From contig NZ_JAKNQL010000019.1 in the NCBI RefSeq assembly GCF_022662375.1, positions 1 to 64,000 of the forward strand: a stretch of DNA of 64,000 bases, written 5' to 3'. Under the pieces are notes generated by a model. It saw only the letters and a program-made list of their open reading frames with translations. It was not told where the DNA came from and did no database searches. This stretch comes from Pseudomonas sp. CROZ-RG-20F-R04-15 (GTDB taxonomy: Bacteria > Pseudomonadota > Gammaproteobacteria > Pseudomonadales > Pseudomonadaceae). Numbering within the stretch: position 1 is the stretch's first letter; every line of letters starts with the position of its first letter. The position numbers and the translations under genes are program-made. This document shows positions 8,644-18,140 of this stretch, piece by piece.

Positions 8644-11289
8644 TCAGCAGTCCAGTGGGTTGCGTTTTTCCGGGTCGATGCCGAACTTGACGATGGCCTC
8701 AGCCACCACCTTAGGTTCGATATCACCACGGTCAGCCAGTGCTTCCAGGGCTGCCAACACCACGAAATGACGGTCAACTTCGAAGAAATGACGCAGTTTC
8801 TTGCGGCTGTCGCTGCGGCCGAAACCGTCGGTGCCGAGGACTTTGAATTCCTTGGACGGTACCCACTGACGGATCTGCTCGGCGAACAGCTTCATGTAGT
8901 CGGTGGAGGCGATGACCGGACCTTTACGGCCGTTCAGGCACTCTTCGACGTAGCTCAGCTTAGGCTTCTGGCCCGGCTTCAGACGGTTGCTGCGCTCGAC
9001 AGCGAGGCCGTCGCGACGCAGTTCGTTGAAGCTGGTAACGCTCCAGACGTCAGCGCCAACGTTGAACTCTTCACGCAGAATCTTCGCCGCTTCACGGACT
9101 TCACGCAGGATGGTGCCGGAGCCCATCAGCTGTACGTGGTGCGCCGCATCGCGGGTGTCTTCTTCGAGCAGGTACATGCCTTTCTTGATGCCTTCTTCGG
9201 CACCGGCCGGCATGGCTGGTTGCTGGTACGACTCGTTCATCACGGTGATGTAGTAGAAGATGTCCTGTTGCTCTTCGGTCATCTTCTTCATGCCGTCCTG
9301 AATGATCACCGCCAGCTCGTAGCCGTAGGTTGGATCGTAGGTGCGGCAGTTCGGGATGGTTGCAGCCAAAAGGTGGCTGTGACCGTCTTCGTGTTGCAGA
9401 CCTTCACCGTTCAGGGTGGTACGGCCGGCGGTGCCGCCGATCAGGAAGCCACGGGTGCGGCTGTCGCCAGCGGCCCAGGCCAGGTCACCGATACGCTGGA
9501 AGCCGAACATCGAGTAGAAAATGTAGAACGGCAGCATCGGCTGGTTGTGGCTGGAGTACGAAGTACCGGCGGCGATGAACGAGCTCATGGCGCCTGCTTC
9601 GTTGATGCCTTCTTCAAGGATCTGACCTTTCTGGTCTTCCTTGTAGAACATCACCTGGTCTTTATCGACTGGCTCGTAGAGCTGGCCGACGGAGGAGTAG
9701 ATGCCGAGCTGACGGAACATGCCTTCCATACCGAAGGTACGGGCTTCGTCCGGGATGATCGGAACGATGCGCGGGCCGATTTCCTTGTCCTTGACCAGTT
9801 GCGCGAGGATTCGCACGAAGGCCATGGTGGTGGAAATCTCACGGTCGCCGGAGCCGTCAAGGATCGCCTTGAGGGTGTCCAGGTCCGGGGTTGGCACGCT
9901 AAAGCTTTGTGCGCGGCGCTGAGGCACGAAACCGCCCAGTGCAGTGCGACGCTCGCTGAGGTAGCGGGCTTCGGCGCTGTTTGGCTCTGGCTTGAAGAAC
10001 GGCAGGTTCTCCAGCTCTTCGTCCTTGACCGGGATGTCGAAACGATCGCGGAACAACTTCAGGCTGTCGACATCGACTTTCTTGGTGTTGTGCGCAGTGT
10101 TTTTCGCTTCGCCGGCACCGGTGCCATAACCCTTGATGGTCTTGGCCAGGATAACGGTAGGTTGTTCTTTGTGGTTGACCGCTTCGTGGTAAGCCGCATA
10201 GACCTTGTACGGGTCGTGGCCGCCACGGTTGAGTTTCCAGATCTCGTCGTCGGACAGATCAGCAACCATCGCCTTGAGTTCTGGCGTGTTGAAGAAGTGC
10301 TCACGGACGAACGCGCCGTCTTTGGCTTTGTAGTTCTGGTACTCGCCGTCGATGACTTCGTCCATGCGACGTTGCAGGATGCCGTCGACGTCTTTGGCCA
10401 GCAGTGGGTCCCAGAAACGGCCCCAGATGACTTTGGTCACGTTCCACTGAGCACCACGGAACACGCCTTCGAGTTCCTGGATGATCTTGCCGTTGCCGCG
10501 AACCGGGCCGTCGAGGCGCTGCAGGTTGCAGTTGATGACGAAGATCAGGTTGTCCAGCTTCTCGCGGCCGGCCAGGGAGATTGCGCCCAGGGATTCCGGC
10601 TCGTCGCACTCGCCGTCGCCCAGGAAGCACCAGACTTTCTGTTTGCCCGGCTGGATGAAACCGCGGTGTTCCAGGTACTTCATGAAGCGGGCCTGGTAGA
10701 TCGCCTGGATCGGACCCAGACCCATCGATACGGTCGGGAACTGCCAGAAGTCAGGCATCAGCCAAGGGTGCGGGTAGGACGACAGGCCCTGACCGTCGAC
10801 TTCCTGGCGGAAGTTGTTCATCTGGTCTTCGGTGATGCGGCCTTCCATGAACGCACGGGCGTAAACGCCTGGCGAGGTGTGGCCCTGGAAGTAGATCAGG
10901 TCGCCGCCGTGTTCGTCGGTCGGGGCCTGGAAGAAGTAGTTGAAGCCGATGTCATACAGGGTCGCACTGGAAGCGAAGCTGGAGATGTGACCACCCAGGT
11001 CAGAATCTTTCAGGTTCGTACGCATTACCATGGCCATCGCGTTCCAGCGCACCAGCGAGCGAATGCGGCGTTCCATGAACAGGTCGCCAGGCATGCGTGC
11101 TTCGTGGGTTACCGGGATGGTGTTGCGGTAAGGCGTGGTGATGGCGTAAGGGAGCTGCGAGCCGCTGCGGGTCGCGAGTTCGCCCATACGGGTCATCAGA
11201 TAGTGAGCACGGTCTTCGCCTTCTTTGTCGAGAACCGATTCCAGGGCGTCCAGCCATTCCTGGGTTTCGACGGGATCGAGGTCTTGCAT
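8644..11289 (-). CDS. aceE: Pyruvate dehydrogenase E1 component
   Basis: It is the thiamine-diphosphate-dependent decarboxylase that starts pyruvate oxidation to acetyl-CoA. At 881 residues it is the homodimeric type also found in E. coli (about 887). The cofactor motif begins GDGECDEPES and ends NCN, and the protein aligns with the family from the first residues (QDLDPVETQEWLDALE). The ATG at 11289 has GGAG just upstream. It is the first gene of the aceE-aceF operon, which ends at the terminator at 6558-6585. Two GntR-type dyads at 11402-11466 probably control it. Confidence 0.97.
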   Translation of the reverse strand: MQDLDPVETQEWLDALESVLDKEGEDRAHYLMTRMGELATRSGSQLPYAITTPYRNTIPVTHEARMPGDLFMERRIRSLVRWNAMAMVMRTNLKDSDLGGHISSFASSATLYDIGFNYFFQAPTDEHGGDLIYFQGHTSPGVYARAFMEGRITEDQMNNFRQEVDGQGLSSYPHPWLMPDFWQFPTVSMGLGPIQAIYQARFMKYLEHRGFIQPGKQKVWCFLGDGECDEPESLGAISLAGREKLDNLIFVINCNLQRLDGPVRGNGKIIQELEGVFRGAQWNVTKVIWGRFWDPLLAKDVDGILQRRMDEVIDGEYQNYKAKDGAFVREHFFNTPELKAMVADLSDDEIWKLNRGGHDPYKVYAAYHEAVNHKEQPTVILAKTIKGYGTGAGEAKNTAHNTKKVDVDSLKLFRDRFDIPVKDEELENLPFFKPEPNSAEARYLSERRTALGGFVPQRRAQSFSVPTPDLDTLKAILDGSGDREISTTMAFVRILAQLVKDKEIGPRIVPIIPDEARTFGMEGMFRQLGIYSSVGQLYEPVDKDQVMFYKEDQKGQILEEGINEAGAMSSFIAAGTSYSSHNQPMLPFYIFYSMFGFQRIGDLAWAAGDSRTRGFLIGGTAGRTTLNGEGLQHEDGHSHLLAATIPNCRTYDPTYGYELAVIIQDGMKKMTEEQQDIFYYITVMNESYQQPAMPAGAEEGIKKGMYLLEEDTRDAAHHVQLMGSGTILREVREAAKILREEFNVGADVWSVTSFNELRRDGLAVERSNRLKPGQKPKLSYVEECLNGRKGPVIASTDYMKLFAEQIRQWVPSKEFKVLGTDGFGRSDSRKKLRHFFEVDRHFVVLAALEALADRGDIEPKVVAEAIVKFGIDPEKRNPLDC

Positions 11290-11673
11290 GGCTTGCTCCA
11301 GGGCGGAAAGGCTTCCAGAATCGGTTGCCTGAGTTTGCGACTGGCCTTGTGGGCAGACGATTTAAAATTCTTGGATTGCCGATAGGTTGTTCCGGCGGCG
11401 TGTAGTTTTACTACAAATCTTCCGGCATTTCAGCCTTTCGAATGTATAGACGAGTAGTAAAACTACAGAAGAATGGCTTGTGGCCTCCGGCTGCGTTGTG
11501 AGAATAATCGTTAAGGTTGGTCTTTTACCATCCGAAAAAGGTGAAACTTTGATGTTCGCTGCCAAAGAGAAAGAAATTTCAGCTATTTCTAACTTTTGTT
11601 CGACAGTCCTCTGGGTAGCGGCTTTTCACCAATCACTACAAGCGGCCATTTACACGCCGATCAAGGATAGACC
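11290..11673. other. aceE-glnE divergent intergenic region
   Basis: These 384 bases separate the divergent aceE and glnE starts. The half nearer aceE holds the paired GntR-type dyads. The half nearer glnE (11470-11673) is less GC-rich and presumably carries the glnE promoter, but I cannot assign convincing -35/-10 boxes. AAGGA at 11663-11667 is the glnE ribosome-binding site. Short open frames here show no support as genes. Confidence 0.6.
11402..11466 (-). promoter_or_regulatory. Paired GntR/FadR-type operators at the aceEF promoter
   Basis: Two perfect 13-bp dyads are present: GTAGTTTTACTAC at 11402-11414 and GTAGTAAAACTAC at 11454-11466. Each fits the FadR-subfamily GntR consensus TNGTNNNACNA, and the two are reverse complements of each other. 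Their centres are 52 bp apart, about five helical turns. A minus-strand TATACA (11449-11444) between them could be the -10 box, though no clear -35 box is seen. A PdhR-like repressor of the pyruvate dehydrogenase operon is the natural inference; the regulator gene is not in the window. Confidence 0.72.
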
Positions 11674-14613
11674 ATGACCCTGCCCGTGCTTGCCGAACTG
11701 CCCGCCATTCTCCTGCCGTTGGTCACTCGATCCGAGCAGTCGTTCCGTACGGCCGTCGCCGCGCTGGAAGACGATCACGGCTTCGCCAACTGGACACCAG
11801 AGCGCTGGGCGCAGTTCGCCCGCGTCACCGCCGCCAGCGAATTCGTCATTGAACAGAGCGTTCGTGACCCTTTGATGTTGCTTGCGCTGGTGCAGTCTGG
11901 CGAACTCGACCGGGCTTTCGCGCCGGGTGAATTATGTGCGCAGATTGCCGCTGCGGTGAACGCCGCCCAGAGTGAAGACGAACTCGGTCGCGCCCTGCGT
12001 CGTCAGCGCGCTCGTCATCAAGTGCGGATCATCTGGCGCGATCTCACCCGGCAGGCCGATCTGGTGCAGACCTGCCGCGATCTTTCGGACATGGCCGACG
12101 CCACCATCGACCAGGCTTATCAATGGTTGTACAGCCGCCATTGCGAACAATTCGGCACACCAACCGGCCGCCGCAGCGGTGAGCCGCAGCAGATGGTCAT
12201 CCTCGGCATGGGCAAGCTCGGCGCTGTCGAGTTGAACCTGTCTTCGGACATCGATCTGATTTTCGCTTACCCCGAGGGCGGCGAAACGGTCGGCGTGAAG
12301 CGCTCGCTGGATAATCAGGAATTCTTCATTCGCCTCGGCCAGCGCCTGATCAAAGCGCTGGACCCGATGACCGTCGACGGCTTTGTGTTCCGCGTCGACA
12401 TGCGCCTGCGCCCGTACGGTTCGTCCGGCGCGCTGGTGCTGAGCTTTAATGCGCTGGAGCAGTATTACCAGGATCAGGGCCGCGACTGGGAACGCTACGC
12501 GATGATCAAGGCGCGGGTGGTGGCCGGCGATCAGGTCGCAGGCGCACAGCTGCTCGACATGCTGCGGCCATTTGTTTATCGGCGTTACCTGGACTTCTCG
12601 GCGATCGAAGCGCTGCGCACCATGAAGCAGTTGATCCAGCAGGAAGTACGGCGCAAGGGCATGGCCGACAACATCAAACTGGGCTCCGGCGGTATCCGCG
12701 AGGTCGAATTTATTGCTCAGGCCTTTCAGTTGATCCACGGCGGTCGCGACTTGAGCCTGCAGCAGCGTCCTCTATTAAAGGTGTTGAGCACGCTGGAGGG
12801 GCAGGGTTATCTACCGCCGGCGGTGATCAGCGAGTTGCGCGAGGGTTACGAATTTCTGCGTTACACCGAGCACGCGATTCAGGCGATTGCCGACCGCCAG
12901 ACCCAGATGCTGCCGGATGGCGCGCAGGATCAAGCGCGCATTGCCTTCATGCTCGGCTTTGCCGATTGGGATTCTTTCCATGAAAAACTGATGTTCTGGC
13001 GCGGTCGCGTCGCTTGGCACTTCGCCCAGGTGATTGCCGATCCCGATGAAGATGAAGGCGCCGAAAGCGAAGTGGTGGTCGGCGGTGAATGGTTGCCGCT
13101 GTGGGAAGAGGCGCAGGACGAGGAGGCCGCGTGCCGGCAGTTGGAAGAGGGCGGTTTTGCTGACGCGAGCAAAGCCCTGAAAGCGTTGGCCGGATTGCGC
13201 AGCAGCCCGCAATTGCGCGCGATGCAGCGGTTGGGGCGTGAGCGCCTTGATGCTTTTATTCCGCGTTTGCTCGCGCAGGCAGTTGAACACGCCAATCCGG
13301 ATCTGGTGCTTGAGCGGGTTTTGCCGCTGGTTGAAGCAGTTGCCCGGCGTTCGGCTTATCTGGTCTTGCTGACGGAAAACCCCAGTGCCTTGCGACGCTT
13401 GCTGACGCTGTGTGCGGCGAGCCCGTGGATTGCCGAGCAGATCACGCGCTTCCCGCTGTTGCTCGACGAATTGCTTAACGAAGGTCGCCTGTTCAAGCCG
13501 CCATTGGCGCCGGAGCTGGCTGCCGAATTGCGCGAGCGCCTGACGCGGATTCCCGAGGACGACCTCGAACAACAAATGGAAGCGCTGCGCCATTTCAAGC
13601 TGGCGCACCGTTTGCGCGTCGCCGCTTCGGAAATCGCCGGCAGCCTGCCGCTGATGAAAGTCAGCGATTACCTGACCTGGCTGGCCGAGGCGATTCTTGA
13701 GCAAGTGCTGGCCCTGGCCTGGCGCCAGACCGTGGCCAAATACGGCACGCCGTTGCGCACCGACGGCACCTTGTGCGAGCCGGGCTTCATCATTGTCGGT
13801 TATGGCAAAGTCGGCGGTCTGGAACTGGGGCATGGTTCCGATCTGGATCTGGTGTTCATCCACGACGGCGATCCGCAGGCGGAAACCGACGGGCCGAAGT
13901 CGATCGATGGCGCGCAGTTCTTCACGCGGCTCGGGCAACGGATCATTCACTTGCTGACGGCGCAGACCAACTCCGGTCAGCTCTATGAAGTGGACATGCG
14001 TCTGCGGCCATCCGGTGCCTCGGGTTTGTTGGTCAGCTCGCTGGGGGCGTTTGCCCGCTATCAGGAAAATGAAGCCTGGACGTGGGAACATCAGGCCTTG
14101 GTGCGTGCGCGGGTACTGGTCGGCAGTCAGGACGTCGGCCAGGCGTTCGAGAAAGTTCGCGCCCAGGTATTGGGCAAACCGCGTGATCTGGCCAAGCTGC
14201 AACAGGAAGTCAGCGAGATGCGTGCGAAGATGCGCGATAACCTTGGCACCAAGAGCACCGCAGCCGGTACAGCGGCAAATGCCTTTGACGCCACGGCGCC
14301 GTTCGACCTCAAGCAGGACGCCGGTGGTATCGTCGATATTGAATTTATGGTGCAATACGCGGCTCTGGCGTGGTCGCAAAGCCACCCGCCACTGCTGCGC
14401 TGGACCGATAACATCCGCATTCTGGAAGAGCTGGAACACGAAGGGCTGATGCCGGCCAAAGATGCCAGCCTGTTGCGCGAGGCCTACAAAGCCTACCGCT
14501 CCGCCGCCCACCGGCAGGCCTTGCAGAAGGACGCCGGGGTGATACCGGGCGATCAGTTTGCCGAAGAACGGCGGCAGGTTTTGCGGATCTGGAAAGAGAT
14601 GGGGCTAAGCTGA
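11674..14613 (+). CDS. glnE: Bifunctional glutamine synthetase adenylyltransferase/deadenylase
   Basis: It adds AMP to glutamine synthetase and removes it, in response to PII status, and so tunes nitrogen assimilation. The 979 residues contain two nucleotidyltransferase domains, each followed by a helical region. The N-terminal one has GMGKLGAVELNLSSDIDLIF and is expected to deadenylylate. The C-terminal one has GYGKVGGLELGHGSDLDLVF and is expected to adenylylate. The ATG at 11674 has AAGGA upstream. The length is close to other GlnE proteins (about 950-980). In PAO1, as I recall, ilvE follows glnE; here repeats and then waaF follow. Confidence 0.96.
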   Translation: MTLPVLAELPAILLPLVTRSEQSFRTAVAALEDDHGFANWTPERWAQFARVTAASEFVIEQSVRDPLMLLALVQSGELDRAFAPGELCAQIAAAVNAAQSEDELGRALRRQRARHQVRIIWRDLTRQADLVQTCRDLSDMADATIDQAYQWLYSRHCEQFGTPTGRRSGEPQQMVILGMGKLGAVELNLSSDIDLIFAYPEGGETVGVKRSLDNQEFFIRLGQRLIKALDPMTVDGFVFRVDMRLRPYGSSGALVLSFNALEQYYQDQGRDWERYAMIKARVVAGDQVAGAQLLDMLRPFVYRRYLDFSAIEALRTMKQLIQQEVRRKGMADNIKLGSGGIREVEFIAQAFQLIHGGRDLSLQQRPLLKVLSTLEGQGYLPPAVISELREGYEFLRYTEHAIQAIADRQTQMLPDGAQDQARIAFMLGFADWDSFHEKLMFWRGRVAWHFAQVIADPDEDEGAESEVVVGGEWLPLWEEAQDEEAACRQLEEGGFADASKALKALAGLRSSPQLRAMQRLGRERLDAFIPRLLAQAVEHANPDLVLERVLPLVEAVARRSAYLVLLTENPSALRRLLTLCAASPWIAEQITRFPLLLDELLNEGRLFKPPLAPELAAELRERLTRIPEDDLEQQMEALRHFKLAHRLRVAASEIAGSLPLMKVSDYLTWLAEAILEQVLALAWRQTVAKYGTPLRTDGTLCEPGFIIVGYGKVGGLELGHGSDLDLVFIHDGDPQAETDGPKSIDGAQFFTRLGQRIIHLLTAQTNSGQLYEVDMRLRPSGASGLLVSSLGAFARYQENEAWTWEHQALVRARVLVGSQDVGQAFEKVRAQVLGKPRDLAKLQQEVSEMRAKMRDNLGTKSTAAGTAANAFDATAPFDLKQDAGGIVDIEFMVQYAALAWSQSHPPLLRWTDNIRILEELEHEGLMPAKDASLLREAYKAYRSAAHRQALQKDAGVIPGDQFAEERRQVLRIWKEMGLS

Positions 14614-14641
14614 AACCGGTTTGTGCAGCACCCAATACCCT

Positions 14642-14729
14642 GTGGGAGCGAGCTTGCTCGCGAAGACGGAGTGTCAGGCGACACCGATGTCGGATGTGAT
14701 GGCCCCTTCGCGAGCAAGCTCGCTCCCAC
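14642..14729. repeat. Paired inverted REP sequence
   Basis: GTGGGAGCGAGCTTGCTCGC and its inverted partner are separated by about 40 bp, in the same arrangement as at 1921-2008. One stem position changed on both sides (AGCTTGCT against AGCAAGCT), a compensatory pair that keeps the stem. It lies directly after glnE. Confidence 0.9.
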
Positions 14730-14776
14730 AGGGGATCTACAGTGTCTGTAGATCTGAAGCAGGACGAACAAACCAT

Positions 14777-14799
14777 GTAGGAGCGAGCCTGCTCGCGAT
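14777..14799 (+). repeat. Single REP unit
   Basis: A lone GTAGGAGCGAGCCTGCTCGC unit stands 47 bp after the paired REP, with no inverted partner before waaF. Together with the paired REP and the hairpin at 14880 it accounts for most of the 308-base gap between glnE and waaF. Confidence 0.8.
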
Positions 14800-14879
14800 A
14801 GCGGAGTAACAGTCGACAGTCATGTTGAAGGTAATGACCCATCGCAAGCCGCCGGTGTTCCCACAGTGATTATCGAGGC

Positions 14880-14901
14880 GGGGAGGCGTAAATGCCTCCC
14901 C
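14880..14901 (+). terminator. Perfect 8-bp hairpin upstream of waaF
   Basis: GGGGAGGC and GCCTCCCC (14880-14887 and 14894-14901) flank a 6-base loop. It ends 20 bases before the waaF ATG and is followed by CGGTTCGTTT rather than a pure T tract. It could be a weak terminator for upstream transcription or a leader hairpin of the LPS operon; the sequence alone does not decide. Confidence 0.45.
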
Positions 14902-14921
14902 GGTTCGTTTATGGAAACCAC

Positions 14922-15956
14922 ATGAATATTCTGATCGTTGGGCCCAGTTGGGTCGGTGACATGGTGATGGCGCAGACACTGTTTCAGTGTCTCAAGCAAC
15001 GCCACCCGCAATGCGAAATCGACGTGCTGGCCCCCGAGTGGAGCCGGCCGATCCTTGAGCGCATGCCTGAAGTGCGCAAGGCCTTGAGCTTCCCGCTCGG
15101 TCACGGCGCGCTGGAATTGGCGACACGTCGGCGCATCGGTAAGTCCCTGCGTGGTCAGTACGACCAGGCGATCCTGCTGCCGAACTCGCTGAAATCGGCG
15201 CTGGTGCCGTTTTTCGCTGGCATCCCGAAACGCACCGGCTGGCGCGGCGAATTCCGCTACGGTCTGCTCAACGACGTGCGCACCCTCGACAAAGAACGCT
15301 ATCCACTGATGATCGAGCGTTTCATGGCGTTGGCCTATGAAGCCAACGCCGAGCTGCCGAAACCGTATCCGCGTCCGAGCCTGCAAATCGATCCGGTGAC
15401 CCGCGAAGCGGCGCTGGCCAAGTTTGGCCTGACGCTCGACCGCCCAGTGTTGGCCCTGTGCCCCGGCGCCGAGTTCGGCGAATCGAAGCGCTGGCCGTCC
15501 GAGCACTACGCCAAAGTCGCCGAAGCACGTATCCGCGAAGGCTGGCAGGTCTGGTTGTTCGGTTCGAAAAACGATCACTCGGTCGGTGAAGACATTCGTG
15601 CACGGCTGATTCCGGGCCTGCGTGAAGAATCGGTCAACCTCAGCGGCGGCACCTCGCTGGCCGAGGCCATCGACTTGATGTCCTGTGCCGACTCGGTGGT
15701 GTCCAACGATTCCGGCCTGATGCACGTTGCCGCTGCGCTGAACCGTCCATTGGTGGCGGTCTACGGCTCGACCTCGCCGGGTTTCACTCCGCCGCTGGCC
15801 GAACACGTCGAAGTGGTCCGTCTGGGCCTCGATTGCAGTCCGTGCTTCGATCGTACCTGCCGCTTCGGCCATTACAACTGCCTGCGCCAGCTGATGCCGG
15901 ACGCGGTCAACGATGCCTTGCAGAAATTGCAGGGCTCCGTGGTCGAGGTTCATTAA
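14922..15956 (+). CDS. waaF: LPS ADP-heptose:heptosyltransferase II
   Basis: This GT9 enzyme adds the second L-glycero-D-manno-heptose to the LPS inner core at the cytoplasmic face of the inner membrane. It has 344 residues. The Rossmann start MNILIVGPSWVGDMVMAQ, the middle CPGAEFGESKRWP and the donor-site segment SNDSGLMHVAAALN are family hallmarks. The frame opens earlier (14892), but MNILIVG is the conserved N-terminus, so I take the ATG at 14922. waaC begins one base after its stop codon. It is the first gene of the core operon. Confidence 0.95.
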   Translation: MNILIVGPSWVGDMVMAQTLFQCLKQRHPQCEIDVLAPEWSRPILERMPEVRKALSFPLGHGALELATRRRIGKSLRGQYDQAILLPNSLKSALVPFFAGIPKRTGWRGEFRYGLLNDVRTLDKERYPLMIERFMALAYEANAELPKPYPRPSLQIDPVTREAALAKFGLTLDRPVLALCPGAEFGESKRWPSEHYAKVAEARIREGWQVWLFGSKNDHSVGEDIRARLIPGLREESVNLSGGTSLAEAIDLMSCADSVVSNDSGLMHVAAALNRPLVAVYGSTSPGFTPPLAEHVEVVRLGLDCSPCFDRTCRFGHYNCLRQLMPDAVNDALQKLQGSVVEVH

Positions 15957-15957
15957 G

Positions 15958-17019
15958 TTGCGGGTACTGCTGATCAAGACTTCATCGCTGGGCGACGTGA
16001 TTCATGCGTTGCCGGCGCTGACTGACGCCGCCCGGGCCATTCCCGGGATCAAATTCGACTGGGTGGTAGAAGAAGGCTTCGCCGAGATTCCGACTTGGCA
16101 TCCGGCCGTTGGCAAAGTGATTCCGGTGGCGATCCGCCGCTGGCGCAAGAACCTCTGGAAGACCATCACCAGCGGCGAGTGGAAACGCTTCAAGCAAAGC
16201 GTGCGCGCGAACAAATATGACTTGGTGATTGATGCCCAAGGCTTGCTGAAAAGTGCCTGGCTGACCCGTTACGTCAAAGCACCGGTGGCAGGCCTCGATA
16301 AAGGTTCGGCCCGCGAGCCGATGGCCGCGCGTTTTTACGATCGCAAACTGGCCGTGGCCCGTGGTCAACACGCCGTCGAACGCGTGCGCCAACTGTTCGC
16401 CATTGCCCTCGGATACGACCTGCCCAAAGGCCTCGGTGATTACGGCCTCAACGTCGAACGTCTGGTCGAGTTGCCGCGCAAAAATGCTTTTGTGGTGTTC
16501 CTGCACGGCACCACGTGGGACACCAAACACTGGCCGGAAAGTTACTGGCGTGAACTGACCGAACGCGTCGGCTATCTCGGCGTCGGCGTCAAACTGCCGT
16601 GGGGCAACCCGCAGGAAAAGGCTCGTGCCGAACGCATCGCCGCCGGTTTCAAGCACGCCGAAGTGCTGCCAAAACTCAATCTGGCCGGCGTCGGCAAAGT
16701 CCTCGCCGGGGCGCAGGCGTGCGTCGCGGTGGACACCGGTCTCGGCCATCTGGCCGCTGCACTGGACGTGCCGACCATCTCGTTGTTCGGCCCGACCAAT
16801 CCGGGCCTGACCGGCGCCTACGGCAAATTGCAGATTCACCTGGCCAGCGACTTCCCGTGCGCGCCGTGCCTGCAAAAGAAATGTACCTATCAACCGACCG
16901 CGCAGGATGCCCGTCAGTTTGACCTGAAGCGTGAACAGCCGCTGTGCTTCACGCGTTTGAACCCCGAGCGTGTCGCCAGCCGACTGAGCACGTTGTTAAT
17001 GGCTGAGGAGCTGCGCTGA
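15958..17019 (+). CDS. waaC: LPS heptosyltransferase I
   Basis: This GT9 transferase adds the first heptose to Kdo2-lipid A. It has 353 residues from a TTG start at 15958, read as MRVLLIKTSSLGDVIHALPA, the conserved N-terminus of WaaC. No ATG lies at a sensible place, because the upstream ATG in frame (15913) is inside waaF. Other signatures are GTTWDTKHWPESYW and VDTGLGHLAAALDVP. Its TGA overlaps the waaG ATG (TGATG), so the two are translationally coupled. Confidence 0.94.
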   Translation: MRVLLIKTSSLGDVIHALPALTDAARAIPGIKFDWVVEEGFAEIPTWHPAVGKVIPVAIRRWRKNLWKTITSGEWKRFKQSVRANKYDLVIDAQGLLKSAWLTRYVKAPVAGLDKGSAREPMAARFYDRKLAVARGQHAVERVRQLFAIALGYDLPKGLGDYGLNVERLVELPRKNAFVVFLHGTTWDTKHWPESYWRELTERVGYLGVGVKLPWGNPQEKARAERIAAGFKHAEVLPKLNLAGVGKVLAGAQACVAVDTGLGHLAAALDVPTISLFGPTNPGLTGAYGKLQIHLASDFPCAPCLQKKCTYQPTAQDARQFDLKREQPLCFTRLNPERVASRLSTLLMAEELR

Positions 17020-18140
17020 TGCAATTGGCATTCGTCCTGTACAAATATTTCCCGTTCGGTGGCTTGCAGCGCGACTTCATGCGCATCGCCCTCGAATGTC
17101 AGAAACGCGGTCACCAGATCCGCGTCTACACGTTGATCTGGGAAGGCGACGTGCCGCCCGGTTTCGAAGTGCTGGTGGCGCCGGTCAAAGCGTTCTTCAA
17201 TCACCGTCGCAACGAAAAGCTCAGTGCGTGGATGGAAGCGGATCTGGCCAAGCGCCCGGTTGATCGCCTGATCGGTTTCAACAAGATGCCGGGGCTGGAC
17301 GTTTATTACGCCGCCGACGGCTGCTTCGAAGACAAGGCGCAGAACCTGCGCAACTCTTTGTACCGTCGCTGGGGCCGTTATCGCCACTTCGCCGAGTACG
17401 AGCGCGCGGTGTTCGCCAAAGACGCGAAGACCGAAGTGCTGATGATTTCCGAAGTGCAGCAGCCGCTGTTCATCAAGCATTACGACACGCCGCTCGAGCG
17501 CTTCCATTTGCTGCCGCCGGGCATCGCGCAGGATCGTCGCCGTCCGGCAGATGCTGACGAAATCCGCGCCGGTTTCCGCGCCGAATTCAACCTGAAGGAC
17601 GATGAACTGCTGCTGGTGCAGATCGGTTCTGGCTTCAAGACCAAGGGTGTTGATCGCAGCCTGAAAGCGCTGGCCGCCTTGCCCGCCGAACTGAAGAAAC
17701 GCACCCGGCTGTTTGTAATCGGCCAGGATGACCCCAAATTGTTCCAGATGCAGAGTGCAACTTTAGGTCTGGGCGACACTGTGACGTTCCTCAAGGGCCG
17801 CAGCGATATTCCGCGTTTCCTGCTCGGTGCCGATCTGTTGATCCACCCGGCGTACAACGAAAACACCGGCACCGTATTGCTCGAAGCGCTGGTCGCCGGT
17901 TTGCCGGTGCTGGTCAGCGCGGTCTGCGGTTACGCCCATTACATTGCCGAGGCAGACGCCGGGCGAGTGCTGGACGAACCGTTCGAGCAAGCGCAACTGA
18001 CGCAATACCTGACCGAAATGTTGCATGACGACGCTGCACGCGCGGCCTGGAGCCGCAATGGTCTGGCCTTCGCCGAGACGGCCGACCTTTACAGCATGCC
18101 GCAGCACGCGGCCGATGTGATTCTGGCGGAGCACGCTTAA
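17019..18140 (+). CDS. waaG: LPS core glucosyl/hexosyltransferase WaaG (GT4)
   Basis: It transfers the first outer-core hexose to heptose II; in P. aeruginosa the sugar is GalNAc, in enterics glucose, and the sequence does not show which applies here. The 373-residue GT4 protein begins MQLAFVLYKYFPFGGLQRDF, has QIGSGFKTKGVDR in the linker to the second Rossmann lobe, and ENTGTVLLEAL as the E-x7-E donor motif. It overlaps waaC by one base at the start and waaP by one base at the end. Confidence 0.94.
   Translation: MQLAFVLYKYFPFGGLQRDFMRIALECQKRGHQIRVYTLIWEGDVPPGFEVLVAPVKAFFNHRRNEKLSAWMEADLAKRPVDRLIGFNKMPGLDVYYAADGCFEDKAQNLRNSLYRRWGRYRHFAEYERAVFAKDAKTEVLMISEVQQPLFIKHYDTPLERFHLLPPGIAQDRRRPADADEIRAGFRAEFNLKDDELLLVQIGSGFKTKGVDRSLKALAALPAELKKRTRLFVIGQDDPKLFQMQSATLGLGDTVTFLKGRSDIPRFLLGADLLIHPAYNENTGTVLLEALVAGLPVLVSAVCGYAHYIAEADAGRVLDEPFEQAQLTQYLTEMLHDDAARAAWSRNGLAFAETADLYSMPQHAADVILAEHA

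Noticed and set aside
6599..8770. 723-codon plus-strand frame over aceF
   Set aside because: It is antisense to aceF. The Ala-Pro linkers of aceF create Ser/Arg/Gly-rich antisense reading without known motifs. The same applies to 8767-11385 over aceE.
12811..14511. 566-codon minus-strand frame over glnE
   Set aside because: It is antisense to glnE with no recognisable domain and no ribosome-binding site.
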